Shown: positions 36,629 through 46,910, numbered from the stretch's first letter. The stretch is 64,000 nucleotides of DNA from a bacterium M00.F.Ca.ET.205.01.1.1 (GCA_004791255.1 SRUQ01000005.1:258710-322709), one strand, 5' to 3'. The notes: generated from the sequence alone by a model not told the origin. Numbers and translations: made by a program.

Positions 36629-37450
36629 ATGAATGTGAAAGACCTCAAAGTCGGCTGCCAGACCTTCACCTGGGAAATGCTGGGAGACCGGTTCACCGGC
36701 GGCCCCGATGATCTGCTGAAGGCGATCGGCGACGGCGGCTATGCCGGCATCGAGATCACCGACACCATGATCGGCCGCTATGCCGGCAAACCTGCCGAGT
36801 TCGCCGCCGCCCTGAAATCGTCCGGCCTGACGCTCGTTTCCTTCGCCTTCGGCTCGAACAGCGGCTTCACACTCAAGGATCAGATCGGCGCCGACCTCGA
36901 CACCGCCAGGCGCTGGATCGATTTCGCCGCTGCCTTTCCGGGCGCGCTTGTCTCGATGGGCTCGGCGACGGTCGTGTCCGACGGGCCACGCGACGACAAG
37001 TTCGCTATCGCCGCAGAGGTTTACAACAAGGCCGGCGAGCTGGGGCGCAAGGCCGGCGTGCAGGTGGCGGTGCATCCAAGCTCGCACCACAATACGCTGC
37101 TGTTCGACCGTCCCGACTATGACGCGATCTTCGCGCTGATCGACCCTGACCTAGTCGGCTGGGTGCCGGATACCGGCCACATCCTGCGCGGCCACAAGGA
37201 CATGGCCGATACGCTCACCACCTATCGCGACCGCATCCGCTACGTCCATCTGAAGGACGTCGACGCCAACGGCACCTGGGCGATGCTCGGCAAGGGTGTG
37301 TGCGATACATCAGCCGTCATCGAAATCGCCGGCAGCGCGCCGCATTTCAACGGCTGGCTGGTGCTCGAAGAAGAATCCGACACCGCCGCCGCCGATCCCG
37401 CCGGCGCGGTCAAGACCAACCGCCAGACAATGCGCAGTTACGGCGCCTGA
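36629..37450 (+). CDS. Sugar phosphate isomerase/epimerase family protein (IolE-like TIM barrel)
   Basis: 273 residues of the AP-endonuclease-2-like TIM-barrel family. Probable metal ligands lie in VAVHPSSHHN, WVPDTGHILRG, YVHLKD and WLVLEEESD. Relatives isomerise, epimerise or dehydrate sugars and keto-inositols. It is one of two such proteins in this operon (the other at 38538), flanking a Gfo/Idh dehydrogenase, an arrangement that suggests oxidation followed by isomerisation or elimination. The reaction is not known. Confidence 0.82.
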   Translation: MNVKDLKVGCQTFTWEMLGDRFTGGPDDLLKAIGDGGYAGIEITDTMIGRYAGKPAEFAAALKSSGLTLVSFAFGSNSGFTLKDQIGADLDTARRWIDFAAAFPGALVSMGSATVVSDGPRDDKFAIAAEVYNKAGELGRKAGVQVAVHPSSHHNTLLFDRPDYDAIFALIDPDLVGWVPDTGHILRGHKDMADTLTTYRDRIRYVHLKDVDANGTWAMLGKGVCDTSAVIEIAGSAPHFNGWLVLEEESDTAAADPAGAVKTNRQTMRSYGA

Positions 37451-37461
37451 AGAACGAGAAG

Positions 37462-38538
37462 ATGATCAAGAAACAAGACAGACGCCTCAGGGTCGGTGTG
37501 CTCGGCTGCGGCCCGATCGCCCAGTTCGCACATCTGGAATCCTGCGTTAAGGCAGGCAATGCCGATCTTTATGCCATCTGCGACGCGGCCCCCGACCTGC
37601 TCGCCCGCATGGGCGCCACCTACGAGCCGCGGAAAATGTATGCCGACTATGACGCCATGCTCGCCGACCCCGAACTGGAAGCGGTGATCGTCGCCACCTC
37701 GGACGCCTATCACGTGCCGATGTCGGTCAAGGCCCTCGACGCCGGCAAGCATGTTCTCTGCGAAAAGCCGATCGGCACTTCGGTCGAGGAAGGCGAGGCG
37801 CTGGCGGCGGCGGTCAAGCGCTCCGGCAAGGTGCTGCAGGTCGGGCACATGAAGCGCTTCGACCCGGCGCTGGAGGCGGCCCGCGACTTCGTTCGCGACG
37901 AGATGGGCGAGGTGCTGGCGCTGAAGGCCTGGTATTGCGATTCCACCCACCGCTACACCAATACCGATGCCGTGCAGCCGCTGCCCGTCGCCAGCAAGCT
38001 GGCGAGAAAGCCGGGCGGCAATCCCAAGGCTGATCTCAGGCAATATTTCATGTTGGCGCACGGCTCGCATCTGGTCGACACCGCCCGCTTCCTCTGCGGC
38101 GATATCGTCGCCGTGCGCGCTCGTCTCAACGAGCGCTTCGGCGCTTATTGCTGGTTCGTCGAAACCGAATTCGCCAGCGGCGCGCTCGGCCATCTCGATC
38201 TGACCGTCGCCGTGCGCATGGACTGGCACGAAGGCTTCCAGCTCTATGGCGAGAACGGCTCGGTGATCGCCAAGACATTCAACCCCTGGTACTTCCGCGC
38301 CAGCGAGGTCGATATTTTCCATGAGAAGGATGCGACCTCGCGCAAACCGCTCGGCGCTGACGGCCACTTCTTCCGCCGCCAGCTCGAAGGCCTCGCCGAC
38401 ACCGTGCTGGACGGCACGCCGATGCGCGGCGCCAATGTCGAGGACGGCATCGCCTCGATCCGCGCCATGGTGGCGATTGCTCGTTCCGTGGAAAGCGGCG
38501 AACGAGTCGAACTCGCCTCGGTTTCGGGTGCTGTCTGA
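37462..38538 (+). CDS. Gfo/Idh/MocA-family oxidoreductase
   Basis: 358 residues from the ATG at 37462, 11 bp after the preceding stop. NAD(P) motif VGVLGCGPIA is at residues 11-20 and EKP at 101-103; the substrate domain includes YFMLAHGSHLVDTARFLCGD. It should oxidise a hydroxyl of an imported sugar or polyol. The next gene starts within its stop codon. It is not closely similar by eye to the Gfo/Idh protein at 27989-29137. Confidence 0.85.
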   Translation: MIKKQDRRLRVGVLGCGPIAQFAHLESCVKAGNADLYAICDAAPDLLARMGATYEPRKMYADYDAMLADPELEAVIVATSDAYHVPMSVKALDAGKHVLCEKPIGTSVEEGEALAAAVKRSGKVLQVGHMKRFDPALEAARDFVRDEMGEVLALKAWYCDSTHRYTNTDAVQPLPVASKLARKPGGNPKADLRQYFMLAHGSHLVDTARFLCGDIVAVRARLNERFGAYCWFVETEFASGALGHLDLTVAVRMDWHEGFQLYGENGSVIAKTFNPWYFRASEVDIFHEKDATSRKPLGADGHFFRRQLEGLADTVLDGTPMRGANVEDGIASIRAMVAIARSVESGERVELASVSGAV

Positions 38539-39356
38539 TGCGCCTCGGCATCTTCGCCAAGACTTTTCCCGGCGCCGATCCGGCCGCCGTGCTGGCTGCG
38601 GTCAGGAAGGCCGGATACGAGACGACGCAGTTCAATCTCGCCTGCGCCGGCCTGCCGTCGATGCCGGATGTTGTGCCGGAGGAGGCTGTCGCTTCAATCC
38701 GCGCCGCCGCGCAATCATCAGGCGTTTCGCTCGCCGCGCTGTCAGGCACCTACAATATGGCGCATCCCGACAAGTTCGTGCGCGACGATGGGCTGAGGCG
38801 TCTGGCCGTCATTATCGAGACGGCCGCCGCCCTGGATATCCCGCTGGTCACGCTCTGTACCGGCTCGCGCAATATCGCCGATCAATGGGCGTACCACCCC
38901 GAAAATGCCACGCCTTCTGTCTGGTTCGACATGGCTGCCGAGATGGGGAAGGCGCTGGCGCTGGCCGAACGGGCCGGCGTCGATCTCGGCATCGAGCCCG
39001 AGCAGGCCAACATCGTCACCTCGGCCAGGGACGCGACACGTCTGATCGCCGACATGCGCTCCAGGCATCTCAAGATCGTGCTCGATCCGGCGAACCTGTT
39101 CGAGCACGCGACGGCGGACGAAGCGCGTGCCATCGTCGCTGCCGCGATCGATGAGGCCGCCGGCCACATCGCGATGGCGCACGCCAAGGACCGGCATGGT
39201 GACGGCCGCTTCGCCACCGCTGGACAAGGCATCGTCGACTTCCCGGATTTTATCGCACGGCTGAAAGCCGTGGGCTTCGGCGGCGCGCTCGTCACCCACG
39301 GGCTGTCCGCCGACGAGGCGCCGGGCGTCGCCACCTTCCTGCGGGGGCTTGTCTGA
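38538..39356 (+). CDS. Sugar phosphate isomerase/epimerase family protein (second IolE/IolH-like)
   Basis: 272 residues, TIM-barrel family of xylose isomerase/AP endonuclease type. Candidate metal ligands: Glu in LGIEPEQANIV, Asp in KIVLDPANLFEH, His in IAMAHAKDRHG. It starts at the ATG that shares a base with the previous stop. Paired with the protein at 36629, it may catalyse a separate isomerisation or dehydration in the same pathway. Confidence 0.82.
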   Translation: MRLGIFAKTFPGADPAAVLAAVRKAGYETTQFNLACAGLPSMPDVVPEEAVASIRAAAQSSGVSLAALSGTYNMAHPDKFVRDDGLRRLAVIIETAAALDIPLVTLCTGSRNIADQWAYHPENATPSVWFDMAAEMGKALALAERAGVDLGIEPEQANIVTSARDATRLIADMRSRHLKIVLDPANLFEHATADEARAIVAAAIDEAAGHIAMAHAKDRHGDGRFATAGQGIVDFPDFIARLKAVGFGGALVTHGLSADEAPGVATFLRGLV

Positions 39357-40201
39357 TGGCGCCGACGACCCTACTCCGCGACGATGCAACGCTACGTGTC
39401 TTCGATACCGGGCAAGGCAGGGACACCGGGCAGGGCAGGCTTGCCGCCGTTTTCCAGCATGGTCTCGGCGGCGATGCCGCCCAGGTGGCGCAGAACTTCC
39501 CTGACAGCCCGTCACGCCGCCGGCTGACCGTCGAATGCCGCGCACAAGGTGGCTCGGACGCCGGCAGCAGGCGTCCATTCTCGATCGCCATGTTCGCCGA
39601 CGATGTGCTGGCTGCCGCCGATGCGGCCGGCCTCGACCGCTTCGTTGCCGGCGGCATCTCGATGGGCGCCGCGATCGCGCTCCGCCTTGCGGCTGTTCAT
39701 CCCGATCGTGTCGCCGGCCTTGTGCTGGTGCGCCCGGCCTGGGCCTTCGATACGGCGCCGCAGAACATGCAGCCTTACGTCGAGGTGGCGGAACTCATCC
39801 GCAACCATCCGCTTGGCGAAGCCCGCGCGGCTTTCGCCGCTTCCGCGACCTCAGCCCGTTTTCGCAGCGAAGCGCCTGATAATCTCGCCTCGCTGCTCGG
39901 CTTTTTCGAACGCGGCAATGCGGCCGTCTTCGCCGAGGTGATGCAGGCGATCGCAGCCGACGGGCCTGGCGTCTCGCGCGCCGCGGCCGCCGAGCTTACC
40001 ATCCCGACGCTGGTCATCGGCAGCGGCGTCGATCTCGTCCATCCCCTGGCGACAGCCCGCGAACTTGCGACGACCATCCCCGAAGCTGCCTTCGTCGAAG
40101 TGACGCCGAAGGCCGCCGACAAGGACAGCCACTTCGCCGAAATCCGCGCCGCCATCGGCGGCTTTCTCGACAGCAATTTCAACAACCAGGACCAATCATG
40201 A
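39356..40201 (+). CDS. Alpha/beta hydrolase
   Basis: 281 residues. The oxyanion segment QHGLGGD and nucleophile elbow GISMGAA identify an alpha/beta hydrolase; a C-terminal His (DSHFAEI) is the likely base. A lactone or ester formed by the upstream dehydrogenase is a possible substrate. Residues 17-28 contain an 18-bp tandem duplication (39404-39421 and 39422-39439) giving DTGQGR twice, in a surface-loop position. Start and stop both overlap the neighbouring genes. Confidence 0.8.
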   Translation: MAPTTLLRDDATLRVFDTGQGRDTGQGRLAAVFQHGLGGDAAQVAQNFPDSPSRRRLTVECRAQGGSDAGSRRPFSIAMFADDVLAAADAAGLDRFVAGGISMGAAIALRLAAVHPDRVAGLVLVRPAWAFDTAPQNMQPYVEVAELIRNHPLGEARAAFAASATSARFRSEAPDNLASLLGFFERGNAAVFAEVMQAIAADGPGVSRAAAAELTIPTLVIGSGVDLVHPLATARELATTIPEAAFVEVTPKAADKDSHFAEIRAAIGGFLDSNFNNQDQS

Positions 40202-40920
40202 CCTCGAAAAACCTGTCAGGCCCAGCCGCCATCGCCGCATTGCCGCGCGATCGTCTGATTGCCGAATTCTCGCTCTGGTCGGCCAATCTCGCCAATTTCG
40301 AGAGTGACCTGAGGCGCATCGAGCCGCATGTCGATCTGCATCACATCGACGTGGCGGACGGCCACTTCGCGCCGTCCTTCCTGTTCTTCCCCGATCTCGT
40401 CGCCCGCATCGCCGCTCTGACGGCCAAGCCCATCCACGTTCACCTGATGGTCGATGCCGGTATCGTCGAGGCGCAGACACGCCAGTTCATCGAGGCCGGT
40501 GCCGACATGATCAGCGTCCATGCCGAGAACGGCGAAGCCGGATTGCGCGCCGTGCGGCTGGCGCGCGAACTTGGCGCCGAAGCCGGAATCGTGCTGCGGC
40601 TGGAGACGCCGGTCGAGGCGGTGAAGCCGTTCGTCTCCGAGGTCGCTTTCGTCACGCTGCTCGGTACCGCGATCGGCGTCAAGGGCCAGAGCCTGTCCGA
40701 GAAAGCCTGCGACAGGCTGGGCGCCGCCCGCGCCATCCTGCGGCAGGCCGGCCGCGAGGCGGCCGTCGTGCTCGCCGCCGACGGCGGCATCCGCCATGAA
40801 ACCGTGCCGCTGCTTCGCGCCGCCGGCGCCGAGACCGTGGTGCTCGGCTCGCTCGCCTTCGGCGACAAGGATCTCGCCGGCCGCATCGGCTGGCTGCATG
40901 GATTGAAGGTCGCGGCATGA
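40198..40920 (+). CDS. Ribulose-phosphate 3-epimerase family protein
   Basis: 240 residues, TIM barrel of the Rpe family. Metal and catalytic positions are visible in DLHHIDVADGHFAPSF, IHVHLMVD and the late AADGGIRHE. Family members interconvert D-ribulose-5-P and D-xylulose-5-P, or D-allulose-6-P and D-fructose-6-P (AlsE). The N-terminal FSLWSANLANFESDL differs from the usual PSILSADF of housekeeping Rpe, which favours an operon-specific substrate. It overlaps the hydrolase and ROK genes by 4 bp each. Confidence 0.83.
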   Translation: MTSKNLSGPAAIAALPRDRLIAEFSLWSANLANFESDLRRIEPHVDLHHIDVADGHFAPSFLFFPDLVARIAALTAKPIHVHLMVDAGIVEAQTRQFIEAGADMISVHAENGEAGLRAVRLARELGAEAGIVLRLETPVEAVKPFVSEVAFVTLLGTAIGVKGQSLSEKACDRLGAARAILRQAGREAAVVLAADGGIRHETVPLLRAAGAETVVLGSLAFGDKDLAGRIGWLHGLKVAA

Positions 40921-41942
40921 GCACGGAAGTCGCCCTCGCGATCGATCTTGGTGGCACCGAGCTTCGTGCCGCCCTGGTCGACCGTGAAGGCAAGATCCTG
41001 GCATTCGCGGCGGTGCCGACGCAGGCGCAGGCCGGCCCCGACGTGGTGATCGGCCAGATCGAGGCGCTGGCCGCGACCGTCCATGCCGAGGCGCCGTCGC
41101 TGGCCATTGTCGGTGTCGGCGTTGGCGCGCCGGGACCGCTCGATCCGCTGGCCGGCATCGCGGTCGGACCGCCGACGCTGGCCGGCTGGCAGGACGTGCC
41201 GCTGGCCGACATTCTCGAACGGCGGCTTGGCCTGCCGGTGCGGCTGGAGAACGACGCCAATGCGGCGGCGCTCGGCGAATGGCGCTTCGGCGCCGGCCAC
41301 GGCGCGCGCTCGCTGGTCTTCGTCACCGTTTCGACCGGTATCGGTGGCGGCGTCGTTGCCGATGGACGCATCCTGCACGGCCGCCGCGGCCTTGCCGCCG
41401 AGATCGGCCATATGACCATCACCAATGAAGGCGAGCGCTGCGTCTGCGGCGTCGTCGGCTGCTTCGAGGCCATTGCCTCGGGCACCGCGCTCGGCCGCCG
41501 CGCCAATGCCGCGACGTCGGCCTTCGATGGCTCGACGCTGCGGCGGCTGTCGGCCAATGAGGAGGTCACCGGCCGCCATGTCGTCGAGGCGGCACGACTG
41601 CAAGACGGTCTTGCTCTGGCCCTGCTCGAGGAAGAGGCGCGCTGGCTGGGCATAGGCTTCACCAACCTCTTGCATCTCTATTCGCCCGACGTGCTGGTCG
41701 TCGGCGGCGGCATCGCCAATGGGCTCGACCTGATGGCGCCCGTGATCGAGGCAACCATTCGGCAGCGCGCCATGCGCGCCTATCGCGACGTGCCGGTCGT
41801 CCAGGCACAACTCGGCCGCCACGCCGGACTGGTCGGCGCGGCCAGCCTTGTCCTGTTCGACGATGGCGGCATGCTGGCGGCCCGCAAGCCCATGGAGGGG
41901 CCGAGTATCTATTCGGAGGCGAGGAGGGGCTTCAATGGCTGA
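40917..41942 (+). CDS. ROK-family sugar kinase
   Basis: 341 residues. The ATP phosphate loop AIDLGGTELRAALVD is at residues 8-22; the sugar-binding ENDANAAALGEW and the ROK zinc motif CVCGVVGCFEAIASG are present. ROK kinases phosphorylate glucose, allose, N-acetylmannosamine and similar sugars. It is the last gene of the operon. The pairing of a ROK kinase with an Rpe-like epimerase is reminiscent of alsK/alsE of D-allose metabolism, but the permeases here are CUT1, so the substrate remains open. Confidence 0.87.
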   Translation: MSTEVALAIDLGGTELRAALVDREGKILAFAAVPTQAQAGPDVVIGQIEALAATVHAEAPSLAIVGVGVGAPGPLDPLAGIAVGPPTLAGWQDVPLADILERRLGLPVRLENDANAAALGEWRFGAGHGARSLVFVTVSTGIGGGVVADGRILHGRRGLAAEIGHMTITNEGERCVCGVVGCFEAIASGTALGRRANAATSAFDGSTLRRLSANEEVTGRHVVEAARLQDGLALALLEEEARWLGIGFTNLLHLYSPDVLVVGGGIANGLDLMAPVIEATIRQRAMRAYRDVPVVQAQLGRHAGLVGAASLVLFDDGGMLAARKPMEGPSIYSEARRGFNG

Positions 41943-42002
41943 GCCCAAGCAGCGCGGCGTGGGCACGGCGGAGCGCGCGCCGCCGGACACCGTCACCGCA
42001 TG

Positions 42003-42033
42003 AAAAAGGCCGGAGGCGGCGATGCCTCCGGCC
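42003..42033 (-). terminator. Rho-independent terminator of dctA
   Basis: Read on the minus strand, GGCCGGAGGC and GCCTCCGGCC pair perfectly (10 bp, 6-nt loop), followed directly by TTTTT. It lies 30 bp after the dctA stop. The hairpin could also stop transcription from the ROK kinase side, though without a good T-run. Confidence 0.85.
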
Positions 42034-42062
42034 AATTCTCTATCGTCGCAGTGTTGCGTGGA

Positions 42063-43391
42063 TCACTCGGCGGGAACGATGTCAGCCGGCAGGCTGTCGT
42101 CCGCCGTGCCGGCAAGCGCCCTTGCCAGCTTGGCTTCGTCGAGTTCACCTTCCCAGCGCGCCACGACCAGCGTCGCCACCGCATTGCCGACGAAGTTGGT
42201 CAGCGCCCGGCATTCCGACATGAAGCGGTCAACGCCGAGGATCAGCGCCATGCCGGCGACCGGCACGGCCGGGACCACCGACAGCGTTGCGGCCAGCGTG
42301 ATGAAGCCGGCGCCGGTGATGCCGGCCGCACCTTTCGAGGACAGCATCGCCACCAGGAGCAGCAGGATCTGGTCGGCAAAGGAGAGATGGATGTTCGTTG
42401 CCTGGGCGATGAACAGCGCCGCCAGCGTCATGTAGATGTTGGTGCCGTCGAGGTTGAAGGAATAGCCGGTCGGGATGACCAGTCCGACCACCGAGCGCTT
42501 GGCGCCGGCCTTCTCCATCTTTTCCATCAGCGAGGGGAGTGCTGCCTCCGACGAGGAGGTGCCCAGGACCAGCAGCAGCTCTTCCTTGATGTAGCGGATC
42601 AGGGAAAAGATGGAGAAGCCGTTGTAGCGGCAGACCGCGCCCAGCACGACGAAGACGAACAGGAAGGCTGTCACGTAGAAGGTGCCGACCAGCATGGCGA
42701 GGTTGATGACCGCGCCGATGCCGTATTTGCCGATGGTGAAGGCCATGGCGCCGAACGCACCGATCGGGGCGGCCTTCATCAGCACGCTGACCAGCTTGAA
42801 CATCGGAGCCATCAGCGCCTGCAGGAAGTTGAGCACCGGCGCGCCCTTGTCGCCGACCAGCGCCAGCGCGACGCCGAACAGCACCGAGAAGAACAGCACC
42901 TGCAGGATGTCGCCCTCGGCGAAGGCACCGACGATCGTCGACGGGATGATGTTCATCAGGAAGCCGGTGACCGACTGGTCATGCGCCTTGGCGGCGTATG
43001 TGCTGATGGTCGAGGCGTCGAGCGTTGCCGGGTCGATGTTGAAGCCGGCGCCCGGCTGCACGACATTGGCCACGATAAGGCCGATGATCAGAGCCAGCGT
43101 GGAGAAGGTGAGGAAGTAGAGCATCGCCTTGCCGGCGACGCGGCCGACCTTCTGCAGGTCGCTCATGCCGGCGATGCCGGTCGCTACCGTCAGGAAGATG
43201 ACCGGCGCGATGATCATCTTGACCAGCTTGATGAAGGCGTCGCCCAACGGCTTCATGCTCTCGCCGATCGACGGATAGTAATGGCCGAGCAAGATGCCGA
43301 CAGTGATCGCCACGAGCACCTGCACGTAGAGCTGGGCATAGATTGGCTTGCGCTGCGCGGCGGGCGCGCCTGATTGGTCTGCTATGTGCAT
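42063..43391 (-). CDS. dctA: C4-dicarboxylate/proton symporter
   Basis: 442 residues from the ATG at 43391, with GGGAGAG upstream. A DAACS-family protein: N-terminal [20 protein letters not shown], the reentrant-loop serine-rich [16 protein letters not shown], and [19 protein letters not shown]. It imports succinate, fumarate and malate across the inner membrane and is essential for nodule nitrogen fixation in rhizobia. A perfect sigma-54 promoter and two DctD-type sites lie upstream, and dctBD are divergent. Confidence 0.95.
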   Translation of the reverse strand: MHIADQSGAPAAQRKPIYAQLYVQVLVAITVGILLGHYYPSIGESMKPLGDAFIKLVKMIIAPVIFLTVATGIAGMSDLQKVGRVAGKAMLYFLTFSTLALIIGLIVANVVQPGAGFNIDPATLDASTISTYAAKAHDQSVTGFLMNIIPSTIVGAFAEGDILQVLFFSVLFGVALALVGDKGAPVLNFLQALMAPMFKLVSVLMKAAPIGAFGAMAFTIGKYGIGAVINLAMLVGTFYVTAFLFVFVVLGAVCRYNGFSIFSLIRYIKEELLLVLGTSSSEAALPSLMEKMEKAGAKRSVVGLVIPTGYSFNLDGTNIYMTLAALFIAQATNIHLSFADQILLLLVAMLSSKGAAGITGAGFITLAATLSVVPAVPVAGMALILGVDRFMSECRALTNFVGNAVATLVVARWEGELDEAKLARALAGTADDSLPADIVPAE

Positions 43392-43485
43392 CGAACTCTC
43401 CCTTGCCGGAAGGGGCGGCTAGCGCGTCGCCCTGCAAGACTTCTCCCATCGCGGCGTTCCGGTCGCCCGCCGCTGTAAATGCGGT

Positions 43486-43501
43486 TGCAAGCGCCGTGCC
43501 A
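43486..43501 (-). promoter_or_regulatory. Sigma-54 promoter of dctA
   Basis: On the minus strand it reads TGGCACGGCGCTTGCA, an exact fit to the -24/-12 consensus TGGCACG-N4-TTGCW. Transcription would start near 43474, giving a leader of about 80 nt before the dctA ATG. Confidence 0.92.
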
Positions 43502-43563
43502 GATCGGGGAAAGGCCGGAATACTGGGATTTCAGCCATTCTCGCCTTGTTCTGGGAGGATGCC

Positions 43564-43581
43564 TGTGCGGATTTCCGCACA
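43564..43581. promoter_or_regulatory. DctD enhancer site 1 (perfect inverted repeat)
   Basis: TGTGCGGA-TT-TCCGCACA has two perfect 8-bp arms. Its centre is about 99 bp upstream of the predicted dctA start of transcription, the usual place for an enhancer-binding protein. Confidence 0.75.
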
Positions 43582-43594
43582 AGCCTTGTTTGCC

Positions 43595-43612
43595 GAGGCG
43601 GAATTTCGCATT
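43595..43612. promoter_or_regulatory. DctD enhancer site 2 (degenerate)
   Basis: This 18-bp stretch (core GCGGAATTTCGC) matches site 1 at 11 of 18 positions and is offset from it by exactly 31 bp, about three helical turns, so both sites face the same side of the DNA. Tandem DctD sites of unequal strength are known before rhizobial dctA. Confidence 0.6.
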
Positions 43613-43629
43613 ACACTGGCAGCAAAGCC

Positions 43630-45522
43630 GTGACGGAAGGGAGAGGGCCGACGCCGCAAGCACGCACCGATAGCGAATCAGCGGGGTTTGCCGGCCGTGA
43701 CCTGCTGCGCGAGGCGGTGGCCCGGCTGCGCGACGGCCGCTGGCTACTTGTCGTGGTTGCGCTCGCGGTGCTGGCCGGCGCGGTTGCCATTGCCGGGCGC
43801 ATCGCCGAGGGTCAGGCTGCCGGCGACCTGCGCGACGGGGCGCTGGCCGCCTTGCCGCTGGCAGCAGGAACCCTGACCGGCGAAATCGAAAAGCAGCGCC
43901 TGGTGCCGCTGGTGCTGGCCCGCGACGATGCGGTGCGTGGGGCGCTACGCCGTGCCGGGAAGATGCAGGAAGCGGCCCTCAACGATAAGCTCAAGGCGAT
44001 CGCCGGCGATGCCTCGGCGTCCGCCATCTACGTCATCGACACGGCGGGCATCGCGATATCGGCCAGCAATGCCGGCCAGCCGGACAGCTTTGTCGGTATC
44101 GACTACAATTTCCGCCACTATTTCCAGCAGGCGATGGCCAGCGGCGCCGCCAGTCAATATGGACTCGGCACCATCAGCGGCCGCCCGGGCCTCTACCTTG
44201 CCAGCCGTGTCGACGATGGCGGCAAGCCGCTTGGCGTCGCGGTGCTGAAGGTCGAACTCGGCGGTGTCGAAGCCAATTGGCGCTCGAGCGGCTTTCTGGT
44301 TTTCGTCACCGATGAACGCGGCGTCGTCCTGGCCACCAGCGAGCCCGACTGGCGGTTCCATGCCTTGGCGCCGCTCTCTGCCGCGGACACCGCCGCTGCC
44401 CATGAGCAGCTGCAATTGACGGGCGCCGCCTTCGAACCATTGCCGGTGCGGCGCGGCAATGGCGACGGTCTCACGACGATCGACGGCGCCGGAAAGTCGC
44501 GCCGCTTCGTCGAGGTGGTGCAGGACCTGCCGGGTGCGGTCCCAGGTTGGCGGCTGTGGCTGCTGACGCCGGCCGATGCGGCGCTGGCGTCCGCCGCCAA
44601 CACGGCGCGCCTGACCACGCTGCTCGGGCTGCTGCTGACCGGCCTGCTGGCCTTCGTGCTCACCCGTCGCCAGCGCACGCGCCGGCTGCGGCAGGAGGCG
44701 CTGGCACGCATGAATGCCGAGCTGGAAAGCCGGGTCAGCACGAGGACGGCCGAACTGACCCGGTCCAATACGGCGCTCGCCGGGGAAATCACCGAACGCG
44801 AAAATGCCGAGGCCAAGGTCCGCCGGCTGCGCGACGATCTCGCCCAGGCCAACCGGCTATCCATCCTCGGCCAGATCGCCGCCGGCGTGGCGCACGAGAT
44901 CAACCAGCCGGTCGCCGCCATCCGCACCTATGCCGAAAATGCCGGCCGTTTTCTCGAAGGCGGCAAGACCGAACCGGCGAGCGGCAATCTGACCTCGATC
45001 GTCTCGATGACCGAACGCATCGGTGCCATCACCAGCACGCTGCGCACCTTCGCCCGCCGGCCGGGCGTGGCGGCCTCGCCATTGCCGGTGCGCGAGGCGA
45101 TCGACGGCGCGCTGTCGCTTCTGTCCGGCCGCATCCGCGATTCCGGCGTCACCATCGTCAAGCCGCGCGGCAGCGCATCGCCGGTGGTGATGGCGAGCCG
45201 CATCCGGCTGGAGCAGATCCTGGTCAATCTGTTGCAGAACGCGCTCGACGCCATGAAGGACCGGCCCGATCCCCGCATCGAGATCGACCTCGCCGAGCGC
45301 GACGACAGGGTGCTGATTTCGGTGCGCGACAACGGTCCCGGCCTCGGTCCGGAAGCGGCCGGCAATCTGTTCATGCCGTTCCAGACCACCAAGGAGAAGG
45401 GGCTTGGGCTCGGGCTGGTGATCTCGCAGGAAATCGCCCAGGAGCTGGGCGGCACGCTGCGGCTCGACCCCGACTACGCCGGCGGCGCATCCTTCACCAT
45501 CGACTTGAGGCGGATCGAATGA
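43630..45522 (+). CDS. dctB: C4-dicarboxylate sensor histidine kinase
   Basis: 630 residues from GTG 43630. A TTG at 43546 gives a longer frame but would encode protein from the DctD enhancer sites, so it is rejected. Membrane segments near residues 39-58 and 326-345 flank a periplasmic double-PAS (dCache-like) sensor. The cytoplasmic part has a coiled-coil ([21 protein letters not shown] region), the phospho-acceptor His422 in GVAHEINQP and ATPase motifs [17 protein letters not shown] and GLGLGLVIS. It senses dicarboxylates and phosphorylates DctD; dctD overlaps its stop. Confidence 0.9.
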   Translation: MTEGRGPTPQARTDSESAGFAGRDLLREAVARLRDGRWLLVVVALAVLAGAVAIAGRIAEGQAAGDLRDGALAALPLAAGTLTGEIEKQRLVPLVLARDDAVRGALRRAGKMQEAALNDKLKAIAGDASASAIYVIDTAGIAISASNAGQPDSFVGIDYNFRHYFQQAMASGAASQYGLGTISGRPGLYLASRVDDGGKPLGVAVLKVELGGVEANWRSSGFLVFVTDERGVVLATSEPDWRFHALAPLSAADTAAAHEQLQLTGAAFEPLPVRRGNGDGLTTIDGAGKSRRFVEVVQDLPGAVPGWRLWLLTPADAALASAANTARLTTLLGLLLTGLLAFVLTRRQRTRRLRQEALARMNAELESRVSTRTAELTRSNTALAGEITERENAEAKVRRLRDDLAQANRLSILGQIAAGVAHEINQPVAAIRTYAENAGRFLEGGKTEPASGNLTSIVSMTERIGAITSTLRTFARRPGVAASPLPVREAIDGALSLLSGRIRDSGVTIVKPRGSASPVVMASRIRLEQILVNLLQNALDAMKDRPDPRIEIDLAERDDRVLISVRDNGPGLGPEAAGNLFMPFQTTKEKGLGLGLVISQEIAQELGGTLRLDPDYAGGASFTIDLRRIE

Positions 45523-46910
45523 CGCAGGGATCAGCGCTGGTCGCGCTTGTCGATGACGACGCGGACCTGCTTCACGCCACGACGCAACTGCTCGAACTCG
45601 CCGGCTTCAGCGTGGTTGCGCTGGACGCTGCCGAGGCGGCGCTCGCCGTCGTCGACGAGAATTTTGAGGGCGTCGTGGTCAGCGATATCAGAATGCCTGG
45701 CATGAACGGCCTGCAACTGTTCGACCGCATCAAGGCTGTCGACGCCGACTTGCCGGTGATCCTGGTCACCGGGCATGGTGATGTCGATCTTGCGGTCGCT
45801 GCGCTCAAGGACGGCGCCTACGATTTCATCCCCAAACCCTATGCGGGGGAGCGCCTGGTCGAAGCGCTGACACGGGCAACGGAGAAGCGGCGGCTGGTGA
45901 TGGAGAACCGGCGGCTACGCGAAGCCGCCGCACTGGCTGCCGAAGGCATGCCGCTGATCGGCGAGGCGCTGGCCATCCGGCGGCTGCGCGACACCTTGCG
46001 GCAGATCGCCGACATGGATGTCGACGTGCTGGTGGAAGGCGAGACCGGAACCGGCAAGGAAGTGGTGGCCGACCTGCTGCACCGATGGGGCCGGCGCCGC
46101 GCAAAGCCCTTCGTGGCGCTGAATTGCGGTGCTCTGCCGGAAACCGTCATCGACAGCGAGCTTTTCGGCCACGAGGCGGGGGCGTTCACCGGTGCGCAGC
46201 GGCGGCGGATCGGGCGCGTCGAGCACTCCAGCGGCGGCACGCTGTTCCTTGACGAGATCGAGTCCATGCCGCCGGCCCTGCAGGTCAAGCTGCTTCGGGT
46301 GCTGGAGACGCGCAGCCTCACCCCGCTCGGCTCGAACGAGACAAGGCGTCTCGATCTCAGGGTCGTCGCGGCGACCAAGATCGATCTCGGCCGGCCGGAC
46401 CAGCGCGGCGACTTTCGCGAGGATCTCTATTTTCGCCTCAACGTGGTGACGCTGCGCATCCCGCCGCTGCGCGAACGGCGCGGCGACATCCCTATGCTGT
46501 TCGGGCATTTCCTCGGCAAGGCAGCGGAACGCTTCGGCCGGCCTGTGGCTGCGGTGAATGCCGCGGTGAGCGATTATCTGCAGTCGCATGACTGGCCGGG
46601 CAATGTGCGTGAACTTGCGCATTTCGCCGACCGCGTCGCACTCGGCCTCGGGCCTGAGGACGAAGCCAGGGCGACGACGGCGCATTCGCCGGAGCCCTCG
46701 GCCGCACTGCCCGAGCGCGTCGGCCAATACGAGGCGCAGCTCATCCGCGAGGCGCTGCGCGATCATGGCGGCGACGTGCGCGGCGCCATCGACGCGCTCG
46801 GCGTGCCGCGCAAGACGTTCTACGACAAGCTCAAGCGCTATGGCATCGCCGCATCCGAATTCCGGAATGGCGGCGATCCGGACACGCTGCCTGGTCGCGG
46901 ACAGACATAG
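45519..46910 (+). CDS. dctD: C4-dicarboxylate response regulator, sigma-54 activator
   Basis: 463 residues from the ATG at 45519, which overlaps the dctB stop. Receiver domain with phospho-acceptor Asp56 ([10 protein letters not shown]); AAA+ domain with Walker A GETGTGKE at 174-181 and the sigma-54 contact loop GAFTGA at 221-226; C-terminal Fis-type HTH ([31 protein letters not shown]). It activates the sigma-54 promoter of dctA from the sites at 43564-43612. Complete and of normal length. Confidence 0.95.
   Translation: MTQGSALVALVDDDADLLHATTQLLELAGFSVVALDAAEAALAVVDENFEGVVVSDIRMPGMNGLQLFDRIKAVDADLPVILVTGHGDVDLAVAALKDGAYDFIPKPYAGERLVEALTRATEKRRLVMENRRLREAAALAAEGMPLIGEALAIRRLRDTLRQIADMDVDVLVEGETGTGKEVVADLLHRWGRRRAKPFVALNCGALPETVIDSELFGHEAGAFTGAQRRRIGRVEHSSGGTLFLDEIESMPPALQVKLLRVLETRSLTPLGSNETRRLDLRVVAATKIDLGRPDQRGDFREDLYFRLNVVTLRIPPLRERRGDIPMLFGHFLGKAAERFGRPVAAVNAAVSDYLQSHDWPGNVRELAHFADRVALGLGPEDEARATTAHSPEPSAALPERVGQYEAQLIREALRDHGGDVRGAIDALGVPRKTFYDKLKRYGIAASEFRNGGDPDTLPGRGQT

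Noticed and set aside
42000-43373. 457-codon plus frame opposite dctA
   Set aside because: Antisense shadow, rich in Asp/Gln/His/Arg with no recognisable domain.
43546-43629. Upstream TTG extension of dctB
   Set aside because: It would translate the DctD enhancer sites and has no fitting ribosome site; GTG 43630 is preferred.
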